A stretch of DNA of 64,000 nucleotides from Ceriagrion tenellum. Taxonomy: Eukaryota; Arthropoda; Insecta; Odonata; Coenagrionidae. How positions within the stretch are numbered: position 1 is the stretch's first letter; each line of letters begins with the position of its first letter. The stretch is taken from assembly GCA_963169105.1 (NCBI GenBank), contig OY720633.1, positions 142,954,700 through 143,018,699 of the forward strand. Direction: 5' to 3'. The notes under the pieces were generated by a model. It was given only the letters and a program-made list of their open reading frames with translations. It was not told the origin of the DNA and searched no databases. This document shows, one piece after another, positions 41,301 through 53,300 of this stretch. The translations under genes and the position numbers were made by a program.

Positions 41301-44300
41301 CTCGAGTAAAATACGAGGACACGAGAAATATTTACTGTAATGGACAATTCAAGAAAAGGGATCACTTTTAGGTGGCTGAATAAATTGAAACCATGATGAT
41401 TAATATTGTAAAAGAGAAATTATAATTTATTTATGAAGATCACATGGATCATTGCACTCCAACCAGTGCAATATTTCTCTTGTTCTTGCATTTGAGGATG
41501 AGAGCTCGTCAACTTCATACTACCGTGAAAAATATTTCAAAGATTCAGAAATATCTAACATTGCGGTACGATTATCCCTATTGTAAATAGTCAGAGAACT
41601 CATTACATCAAGTGGACCCAGCCCGTATACACATCCACAAACAACTTGCTGAACAGTCCAGTTTGAGATTCTGCCATAACTTGCTCGTTCGCTCCAGCAG
41701 ACCCTACTTTTCAGGAGAGCGTCTGGAGCGTGGAGCGTTTCTCACTATCTCAACCTTTCTTTCAATTTCTTTTTAGTTACTTTTGCTACATTACAGGGAG
41801 ATTTTATGTAGAAAATATACGTTCCTACATGCTTCCACCCCCGAATTTTACCCTTTTAATGACCAACCGTCCCGAGGGAGATTTATTTCTAGAAAATATG
41901 CGTCTCTAGTTACCTAAATTTGGGAAAATTGACTCATTGACTTCATGTCAATGGAAGCATATTGAATGCTTAGTAGAAGTTCTGGAGCCTGTTGATGAAC
42001 TTGTGAAACTATTTTCAGGTGAGAAATCGTTGATCTATTGATATTATTTTATGTACATAGTGGCTTCATTGCAATAACGTTTAATGGTAATTTCAGGTGA
42101 CGAATATGTGTCAGTATCATCAATAGTACCAGCTATTGATGGCCTCATTATACTTTAAATAAATATGATGGAGAAGGAGTAACCTTTTCTGTTCTGTATC
42201 TGGCAGTATCACTGACGAAACGCTTCAGCAAATTTAGGGAATTGTCAATTCATCTGAAATCAATGTGTTTAGATCAAAGATATAAAATTTTTTAACGTAA
42301 TGTAATTGTAAAAAAAGGTTTAACATCAGAAGAACAGCAGGTATTTAAAGATATGATGAATGCAGAAATTGATAGTATTAGAAAAAAGCTCAGTTAAATG
42401 AGTGCGTCACAGCATCTACTACAGAAATTTGCAGTAAATCTACCCTCGGTAGGATTACTAACATGAGCTTAAAGTAAGCCTTTATTTGTGAATTGGCAAG
42501 AACATTTATGATACTCGCTCCCTGTATTTTTTTCAGATGATAGACTTTATATTTGGAAAACATTTTATGGTATAAGCACTGAAAACTCCAAAGAAACTTT
42601 GGATGAACTAGAAATGTATTTAAAAGAAGATCTGGCCCCAAGATCAACCAATCCTCTTTCATGGTGGAAAATTAGGGGTAGAAATTACAAAATAATGCGC
42701 ATTAGGGCCAGAAAATATCTAACTATTCCAGGCTCTGAGACTACTAGTGAGAGAGTCTTTTCTGCAGCAGAAAATGTCCTTACAGATATGTAGTCGTGGA
42801 AATTTAAGTTTCATTAACACTCATGTACAGCAGCTTGTGTTTTTACATGATAACTTAGAAAGACTGGGAAGTTTTTACTATCTCAAAAGCATTTTATTTT
42901 TTAGTAGGACAACTGTGTAAGACTTTGAAAATGAATAAATATAAATAAAATGCAAATAAGTATATGTATACTCTACTGCCTCTTCTTAGGGGCATGATAT
43001 ATAGTAATTTAATGCAAGAAATGTTATAATAAATGTGACAAAAATGCAGTTGTAGCTGCTTTCAATTTGGATCAAACAATATGGGAAACAAATTTGGATC
43101 TCAATTCGAAAAGCATACAGATATTTAGTCGATTCGATTCGAAGTTTGAATAATTTTGCCAATTCGATTCAAAGTGAAAAAGCATTATTCACACATCACT
43201 AACTTTCAGAGATGGCAACGAGTGTCATGCTCGACAACTAAAATTTTTGGACTTGGAAAATTTTAGGATGAATCTCCCATATACATGTGAATACTGTTTA
43301 AAAATTATTTTGCATGGAAACTCATACTTATTTTTAGTGAAAAAAGATTGAACACCGACAATGTTTTATCATATCATATTAAGTTTAACTTAAAAGTGTC
43401 AACTCTTCCCATCCCCTAATCCTCCCCACCTTATCTCCTTTCCCCGGTTATGGGAGTGGGGGAGGGGATGGCACAGTGGCTAAAGGTAGGTGCCGCATTT
43501 CCACTGGACTCATGCTGAGACACATGTTAGCTGTTTAGATATCCAAGAGTTTTATTTTTCCACTGATGTCAAGATTAATCTGCTAGTATACTATAAGGAT
43601 TCTCATTGTTTACGCAGCTGCTATGCGAGTACATGACAGGATATTCATCAACAATACCTTGAGTTCAACCCCGAGCGGGCTGTCGCACATCCCCTCCATA
43701 TAGTTTGAGAGATTGTATAGTCCTAGACAAAATACAACATAACCTACGATTCCTCCTTAAGGCTAAAATTTTTTGCCATTAATTGCGTTAAAAATGTTGG
43801 TTTCTTTCCATTGTCTTCCATTGTTACCAAACATGATGAAACGACTAGCACCCCAAATTATGCTGAACATAGAATACACGACATGACGGCAGGTCATATC
43901 AAAAATTCAATGTACACTTTTAAAATAACTCAGAACGAAAGTTGAAAGGGAAGAGGGGAATGAAACTTTTCATAGCCTGAACTGAAATTGCAATGGATCC
44001 CCTTTCGTTCCTCTGGGTTTCCGTTACAAGTGTGTTCATTCCACTTTTGTTCCGAAACCACTTTCGTTCTGAGATTTTCCTTCCTACTTTTGGTTCGGTC
44101 CTGTGAACCGAAACTATATCTGAACCCACTCTGAATGGTTATGGATCCATGATTTTAGTTTCGTTTAACATCCCTGAACTTAACACTCCCAGCCACATGC
44201 CCATGAGGCAGGTCATAAGGTGGTATCTAGGCATAATGATTTTGTCACTTGAAACCTTGGTGGGCAAGCAAACAAAAATTGTGTCGTGGACTATACAAAG

Positions 44301-47300
44301 ATTTCTTCTCATTAGCATTTAGAATCATCCACCACAAGAGCACAAATAACAATGACTGTGTGTTTACACTTCTAAAAACAAGTTTCATTTCCCAGGGTTG
44401 GTGAAAGGAACATCAGCTAGGTACTGCAAATGCTTGTACAAGACAAATAACTTATAAATACCCACATTCAATGAAGGTCTTATTTTTCAAAGGCATCATA
44501 TATGTAATTCTAAAAACAGCACTTGGACCCCAAATACATAGCTGAAAATATCTGCAATCTTTCTGCCTGAATGGCTTTCAAGTTTACTAATGAGCCACTC
44601 CTCAGCAAAAATTGACCAATGAAAATAGGAAACGATGGATGATAGCTGTGAGGCAATTAAAAAAATAACTTTTTTAAACATAAGACAATCATTGCATTAT
44701 CTTAGGCTTCTGCTGTACCTATGATATAATAGCTGATAACCTTTATGGAATTTTTGTCTAATTTCAACAGCCAATCCCTGAGTGTTTTAAATCAGGGTAC
44801 TCAAAAAACAATATTGGACACACATCCATAATAATACCCTGAATATGAATAACCTTTACATGTGCAACTAAAACCTTATGGTTTTCAGGCAAGTCCATGT
44901 TACCTTGCCACCAACAAAGTGAGAAAGATAAGCGGAAAAGACTTCTTGATCCAGCCAATAAGTACTTTGAATATCAAAACCCTGAATGTACAAAACTATA
45001 CTTTCTCAAAAAATTCAGTTTTGGCAGGATTGAAAGCCACCCAAAAAGAAAGAACAATGACACAAAAGTCACATCTTTTAGTTTATAAAATATTAATTCA
45101 ATACTACCCCAACCTTGGTTGATGATAACCCAAAGGTTGATGTTAGCTGGAAGGCAAATAAAGGTGTGTACATCCAAAAAAAAACCCCACCCAGAGTTCA
45201 GAAAAGCAGCTTCATAACATGGAAGGTTACATATGAATGATCTGCTAGTCTCTCCTAATAATTATAATGGCTGAGGGTAAATATTTAGTGTTATTGCACA
45301 GTTTATGTAGACATACCCATTTCATTTTGATGAGCAAATCCCTGGACTACAGCAGTTGGTAAGGTTTCAGAGATCTGGGTCCTTAATCTTTTGCGACCAA
45401 CTTCAAAAGAAAATTCAAAGTTAACTGGTTAGACAAAACATTCAATATCAGTTTCACGAATACACTTTACAAAAGTACATAAGTACAAAATTTGTATTCT
45501 CTAAATATGGATTCAATATCAGAGTAATAACAGAAAAACCTTAATATAACCAAGTTGGCCAACCTTTTCAAAAATGTTAGAAGGCAAATATAACAAACTG
45601 TAATTTTTGTTGCATTCCATTACACTAACACTTCTTCACAGTGTAAAATAATTTTCCACTCAAACACTTAAGTTTAAAGGAAAATACAAAATAAAGAATA
45701 TGAGGTAGGTAGACACAGCACATTCAGTACAGCATAATTGCAGGAGTTTCCTTGCAAAACTGTGCAACAAATAGTACAAGATAATAGAGATTTGATTAGG
45801 CTGTAGATCTCAACACCTTGAATGCCAAAAAATGAGGGTACGTCATAAAAATCCAAAATATTGAAATGAGTAATGAATTTCTAAAAAATAGTGTGAGTAC
45901 AATCACCACCACATAATTCACCTCCAACTAATTCAAATGCCCAATGAGGTGAGAACGATATCTCTTACATGCAAAACCAATCTCATACATGCAAATAGTG
46001 AAAAAAGGACAAAATCAAAGTAATACAGGGGCCTGAAATCTTCCCTCTCCTTGACTGATGCCTGCTTGCACATTGGCCATGCATATACCATTATATGCAG
46101 CAAGCGGGCCAGCCAAAGAGTGCTCAATACAGCCAGCTAGCCAGTGAGGGTGACATCATGGTGAAGTCTCATGGATGGGAAGGTTCTATTCACCATGAGA
46201 AAAAAATATTTCTTTATAATGCACCTCTTAGGTATCATGAAAATACAGAGATTTTTCTTTCAGTAATAAAGTCTAACTGGTTGATTACTTTTTCACTATA
46301 CACAGACTATTTGGTTTAATTTTTCAGATTATTCTACCTAATATGATTATTACTTTTAATTACGAGTAGTCAAATACTGTTTCAATTCATAGGAACAGTG
46401 TATTCATCAGTGGGAATTCAAGAAAAGCATAGGGTATAAAATTGAAGAGTCTTTGCAGTTACTTCAACACTTAGGTACAGATTTCAACGGGAATTAACAT
46501 TCAGCTGGTCCAAAAATAAAATGCTATCGCAATATTTTAAAACTGAGTATGGCCTTAAAAATTGTAGCCGGTAAATGCACTCGAAAAACGACAAGTAATT
46601 ACACACATTGAAATTTTAATTTCTTTGTGGCATATAGCAATACCTGCATCATATTTCCCTAGTCTCAAAAACACTGAACAATCTCTCACACACCTTGTGA
46701 CTGTGGTTTGTAGGTAAATCTTATCGGTTCACTAGTGTCTTTATCTGATGGACGGAAAAGTTGAAGAAAAACATCAACAGGGTGTTCAATGTTGACATCT
46801 CTGTATCTTGGTGTCCTGAAGAAAATTTTACAGAAATAAAGCAATAATGTTTTTGTAAAATAACATAAACAAGAAGATAAATTTTGTACGGGGACTATAA
46901 AATTATTTACCTGAAAACAACAGCATATTGATGATGAACATCCAGTTCTGTAAATTTTCCAAAATCTTCCCATATCTCATTGTCTTCTTCATCCAACTCA
47001 AAAAATCGTATCTGAATGTTTTCTGAATATAGTTTAAGGTGTTCCATGAAATTGAAAATTAACACTGACAGTTTAAACGAATAAAATTCATAATAAAGAC
47101 AATGGAAAAGGTATTAACTGAGGTAATACCATACTAACTACCATAGTGAAGCCATATTGTAATACTTTGGGTTCACAACAAAGTAAATTTCAAACGAAGA
47201 AAGATTTTTAGTGGTAGGACATTACCAAATGGCATCAAGACAATATTTTTTTCATGATATAGTTCACTGGACACCATTTTATACCTAAAGGTCAACATTT

Positions 47301-50300
47301 ATTGAATTTATAGACATAGAAATTTTAACAAGAAGCCTTTGTTCTTTAGAGGCTCGACCTTCAAATTTCACTGATATTCTGACTTAAAATGAGCCAATTA
47401 CATAGTGATATAAATGGGTGAATTTAAATACAAGAAAGTAAAACCTAAAACAAGGAAACAATGTCACACTAAGTTGAAACTCACTTTTGGCAACTTTTTC
47501 AACCAAAATAAACACATCTTCCCCACCAAGGCAGCTACTGACATGCTTGTCTATTCGGCATATTTTCAGCTCCCCAGTCTGGGCACATTCTATAGGAAAA
47601 AAATCCCACTGATTCAAACATTCATAGCAAGTCAAACAATCATCGGTTAGGTCATAAGCTATGGCTGCAATGGCTAACATGAATGTGACATAGTGAACAT
47701 ACACAGGAGAGCTAAAGAATGATGAGTCAAATATTCTACCATTGATATGGGATACCTAACGTTAAATTGAACATAAAAGGTCCTTCAGGAGCTCTAAATA
47801 TTTTACTGCATAACCCACATAATAAATATGACATGTAAAATTCATGCACAATACATGACTATATCACTGATAATTAAGTCTCAAGGTACTCCTTGGCTTG
47901 AAATGTAGAATATCACACTGAAAGATGGAATTGTGTGTCTAAAGTTTATGATTTGTCATGAGAAAAGCAGGTTTTGGTTTAAATTGAAACCAAAAATACA
48001 AACCACAATTTCAAACTTCTTTACCATATCAAATCATACTGAAACTTCATAATAGGGACAAAACAATTTCACTCATGAGTAAGGCATATATTACATTTAA
48101 TTTTCAGGAAAAATCAATGGATAATTTATTAATATTTAAAACTTGATATGATCACATTTTAGTCATCTAAGTTTTCAATAGAGAACACGAAGTTTAATGC
48201 AAATCCTGTAGCAATATAATCACAGACAATGTAAGTAAAATGAGTGGCTTACTCATATTCCTGATGGATGTGGACACTACTCTCTCACAAAGATGTCGCA
48301 GGTGGCCTCTGGAGTCTTCATACAAGGCCTCAAAACATAGACTAACTATGTTTAGATTCATAACCTTAGCTTCTGCTTGGGCCTCCTCCCTTATCTTCAA
48401 GCAAAATAAATTCTTTTACCTTTATGTAATCACATGAAACAACCAACAGTTGCTCTATATTGTAATTATAGAAAACAGTATAATGCATTAATAGAGCGGG
48501 ATTAAAAGAAATGGCAAAGAAAATAAGACAGATCACAGTCCATAAGTTAGTGAATATTACACAGACTTAAAGAGAAAATTACAGCAAACATCTACCATTA
48601 AATTAATTTGTGTAGTGCCCATAAAATCTTGAGATCAACTTCATTATTTTTAAAGGACAGTAAAAAAAATCATTCATGTTCAAGTGATTTCCAGTCTTCC
48701 CTAAAAATTGACTAAATGCGGTGCAGTTGTCACAATAACCTGAAGCCTTCTCCGGTGTTATTTAACAGGGCTTATCTACTTAATTGTATTTAGCAGCATT
48801 TTAGAACAGGTAACAAGAACACAGCCACTCAAGGGTAAATGCCTGAGATACCATAGAAGGGTTACATAGCGAACATCAAAACTGTGCTTCATAATACTGC
48901 ATATTCTTTGTCTCATTTTTGAAAAAGGGAAGAAATATTTTTTTTGTGATGAAATAATCATATGTAACACAATTGTATGTTGCATACGTCAATCATATGA
49001 ATCAACCTGCATTGATGATTACAGGGTGAGAAATGGTTGTGGTGAGTGACAATCTTATTCTGGACTGAAACTAATAGACACTCCAAACTTTGAATAATTC
49101 TATCAGTGAAACTTGAGTGAGGAATTATCAAAACAAAGTGTGCTCTCGATTGGACTCAAATAAATAAGGTACTATGCATACATGTATCCACAATTCTTAA
49201 TATTCAGCACAATGAAAAGCTTAGGCAACATGAATGCATGAAATTTTAAATGTCAGATCAGTCACTAAGACCAGGATAAGATGAATGATTCAGTTCATGA
49301 AAAATTTCACATACTTGGGCACTATCCACTCGTAGAGTAATACTGCTTAAACGAAACAATTTTGAGGTTATAACAAGCTCAATCATTTAATTAATGGTAA
49401 AATGATTAGCCCTTTGCCAATTTTCATACAGCATGTGACTGGAGCCATAAGTTATAGCAGTAAGGTAACAATACACTAACCTCATATTAGAATGAGCCAG
49501 AGGAGAATATGTGCATACATACACGTGTCTTCTTAAAAAATTGATCTGCTAAAATTCTAAAGATAAATCCATAACACGACATGCAATTGATTATGCTTAG
49601 TGAAGCTGAGGCAACAATCAGTTCATTCTGATTGGTTTCCTGAGGTAGAATTTCAAAGAACAAATTTCCATGAGCAAATATTAATTCCCCTTCACAAAAA
49701 TTAGCTAAAGTCATCATTTTCATTTAGACAGCTGAGAATTCGAGAAGAGTCATGAAAATAAGAGTGAAAAAAGGAACACATCTACACATGTAAACATATC
49801 AGAAAATGATCTCCATTTCCCCAGAAGGAATGAAAGGGTGAGCCTATTGAGGAGGTGAAAAGGAAACATGCCATGACTTACTTACCTAGTAATAGTAGCC
49901 TTAACTGTAATTAACTGCAACTCTATTTACGATGAAAACATCACAATTTAGACAATAATTCATGATCATTACCTGTAAGTCTTCTCGCATAGTGAGACAT
50001 GAGTCATTTTCCCTCTTTCCTTTTATGAGTTCCAGCATGGAACGTCTCTTCTTCTTTATCAGCTCTTCCACCACATGCTTTCTAGCAGTGTGGACTATGC
50101 CCATTCCTTGGAATCTAGAAATGAAGATATTTCACACGTTCATTACACACCAATAACAAAGACTAAAGTTACCAGCAAAACATGTCATGTGTACTAACAC
50201 TGCAGTGTAGTCATTATGCTTATCCACAGAAATTTCCTGTGGCTCCTCCTTATCATGATCTTGAATTCTTATGATCAATCTGTGAGCATGTGGAACTGGA

Positions 50301-53300
50301 TCACTTCTGATGCTTACCATGCCAACAAGGGAGCATCGAATTATGACAGGTCCTCCATGGTAGTTTAGAAGCTTTAAGCATGAAATAACAGAACAAAAAA
50401 TAAACATACCCTGATCACAATATTTTAAGTGCACACTGAACTAAATAATGATCCTTGAAAAATGATCACTGAACTAAGCGCTGTCATACATGGAATCTAT
50501 TGGGCAATTACTTCATTCTACCCATTTCTCATGTGAGGGGGCCAATGGATACCAATTTTCAAAATCTATGATAATTTAAGGTTTTCTGGGAGAAGAATAT
50601 TATTTTTTTAAGTAGACTGTATTGCATTGTTAGTTTATGGCATATTTAACAGTTGATGCGCTCACTGACTACCTCCTGGAAACTAAGACAAGCAGTTAGA
50701 ATATAATTCTATTGTTAATGGATTAGGAATATTTAAAAAAGGGAAAGAGGAGAGCAAATCTCTCTTTTCCGGGTGTAATAAAAAGATAAATACAAAGGTT
50801 CCATGGACAAGTGGTAAAAAATTGGCATAAGCAACAATTTCATAATTTTACATGAAATAGTCTTACTAATTTTGCACATGAATAAATTTATACTTAGGCA
50901 AAATGACTCCAGGAATGTTCCAAGCGACATACAGAAAGATCAAAGGAAAATGCTGAAATTAAGACAAAATCCAGGAAAATACACAGATTTTTCAAGAAGT
51001 TTTCCAGTTTTTCAGGGATTAGGATACAAAATTGAATGACTTCAGCATCATGAAAAAAAATGGAAAATAATGCCACTCTTGTTATTCATTCTTCATTTTC
51101 ATCCAATGAGCCTGAATTTTCATTGAGGGATTCCATAGGATTTTTGAGTGAAAAAGGATATAGTAGCAAACTAAAAAATTACAGTTCCCTTTAGGAATAT
51201 TTATATTTAGATGGAATGTGTTAAAACAGTGGCTCCCAAACTTTGTCCGCCACAGAGCCCTTCTCAGAGAAAATGTTTCTCGTGGAGCACCATTGAATAT
51301 TTAGTTCATCCACGTTCTATGAAGCATATTAGACATTATTCCCTTAAGGAAGTATGAGCAATAATTTTCATATTTTAATAAAGAAAACAACAGTAAAAAG
51401 TGATAGATGAAAGCAGCAATTTGATTTTTGTGAGTTTTGTCAACTTAATGACTGCTGTAGATGGAGCCCTTGAGAATCACTTCTGGAGAGCCAAGGGCTC
51501 CATGGAGCATAGTTTGTGAAATGCTGTACAAGTGAACATACACTAAAATACCCTTCATGAAATCATTTAACCCAATAAAATATTTTTTATGAGCACCCAA
51601 TTACTTTGTTGATCACGAAAATGTCAAAATATGAGCCATAACAAGACATGCTGAGAATATAATCAAATGAGTAAAGAAAAGGTGCTTTATACTCATCAAT
51701 ATCACTCTATCATAGTAGATATTTTCACTCTTAGTTCTCATCAATATCAGTTGTGTTTAAATTTTAATTAGGATATGCCCAAATGATATTTATCACTGTC
51801 ACTACATGACTGATAGACCTAAGAAGCTAGTGGTAATAAAAAGTAAAAGGGAAATTAAGTAATACTTACATTCTTATCACACAATTCAAAGACTAATTTC
51901 AATCAATGGCAAGTATCGAGAAATTCAATGATCTAATTAATTTTGAAGACTAATAAAGGAGACAAACAACTAGGAGGCCGAAGTGAAAATCTGCAGGGAG
52001 AGGAATGGCAGGGGAAAACCTGGTATTCCCATTAGTTAACTCTAAATGAAACACGACAAGGATTTCAGTTTGGAGATGCCTTACAAGATTAGCCTACACT
52101 GAAAACTTCCATAAATGTCACGTCTGGATTCTAGACCCTCAGGATGAGAACTCAGTTCTATGGCTGTTCCGCCTACCTCATCATGTGAATAGCTTGAGGC
52201 ATCAAATAGAATCTCATAACATGAGAGAGGTCTTAAGCACAAGGATTACTAATATGTACAGCTAACACAGAAACTCTCAATAACCTATGTAGTTAGAAAA
52301 AGGGACTGCAAAATACTAAAATAGTGAGGCTCAGTGTTAGTCATTAGGTTGCCAGTAGATTGTGTAGCCTTAACATTGGTGAGATTTAAACAGTAAGTTG
52401 GCAGCCAAAATGCCAAAAACCCTTGAGGTGGCTTGCATGGTATAGTGTGTAAATACATGAAAACCGGTTTCTTTGAAATGACTTTCCTCAAAGGCTTAAG
52501 TGGGTTGGTAGGCCCTTCAGAAAGAAAATTGAAGAATGCAAAAATGGCTACAGAAGCAAATACCCAGATTTCTATGGCTGGTCTTTACCAGCTTTAAATA
52601 AGAACAATAAATTAGGTTATCTTACCTTAACTGTTGGATAGGTCTTCATCAAACGATCAGTATTTTGTCCCAAGATACATCCATGAGTTCCCATCATTTC
52701 CGATTTATATCTGAACCTGAATTTGTCTTGTGGCTGTTCGGTAATTTTTAATGAAGGAAAACTGGGCGGTTGGCACATTCCATCACCTATGATGACAAAT
52801 TCAGAGGCATGGCATATATTACTAGCACTAATGACTTCTGATAAATACACAAGTTTTCAAGAACCTATTTACAGCATGCACTGCAGAGTGAATATCATAA
52901 ATTATAACTTCACTGGTGTTCTGAATGATAACTGGTAAATATATATCTCAGAGCACGACTAATGAAACTTGATATTAAGTGTCATTACTTCAAGCTGGGT
53001 CAAGAGTCATTTAACACTTTCACCCATTCTATGCCCCTCTCCAATATTTTCCACTGACACAACAGATATCCAATAAACTTTTTCAAGGAGCTCAATGAAG
53101 ATACATGGGATGCATGGTAGCGTACTTCGCAGTTCACTTCCGCATTAACCAGTACAAAGAATTGACCCGAGTATTTCCACTAAATAATATGTATTTTTTA
53201 TGCAGTCATAGTAAATAGAAATGGTAAATGAATACATCAATATTCATCATAAAGTAAAAATAAAGTGCTCTTCATTTCGCTATCACAACTTTTAACGTCA

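Larger units (their letters stand above)
39792..43201 (+). mobile_element. hAT transposon with transposase remnant, nested
   Basis: 3.4 kb. Inverted ends TAGAAGTGTGCGAATATT / TAGTGATGTGTGAATAAT, followed inward by TCGAATCGAAT motifs at both ends, and 8-bp flanks ACTTTCAC (39784-39791) and ACTTTCAG (43202-43209), one mismatch. Carries the transposase remnant at 41917-42860 and is itself interrupted by the block at 40437-41756. Confidence 0.82.
39321..44176. mobile_element. Outer hAT-like element, split by insertion (intron 9)
   Basis: Inverted ends TAGGGATGTTAAAC (39321) and GTTTAACATCCCTG (to 44176). Flanking octamers GTCTTAAC (39313-39320) and AACTTAAC (44177-44184) match at six of eight positions. 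Its own sequence is about 1.4 kb rich in GAACGAAA/GGTTCGG motifs and has no transposase; the rest is the nested element at 39792-43201. Confidence 0.65.

Noticed and set aside
43440..43690. tRNA-derived SINE (A-box-like CAGTGGCTAAAGG, B-box-like GAGTTCAACCCCG)
   Set aside because: The two boxes are about 190 bp apart, far beyond tRNA spacing; no cloverleaf.
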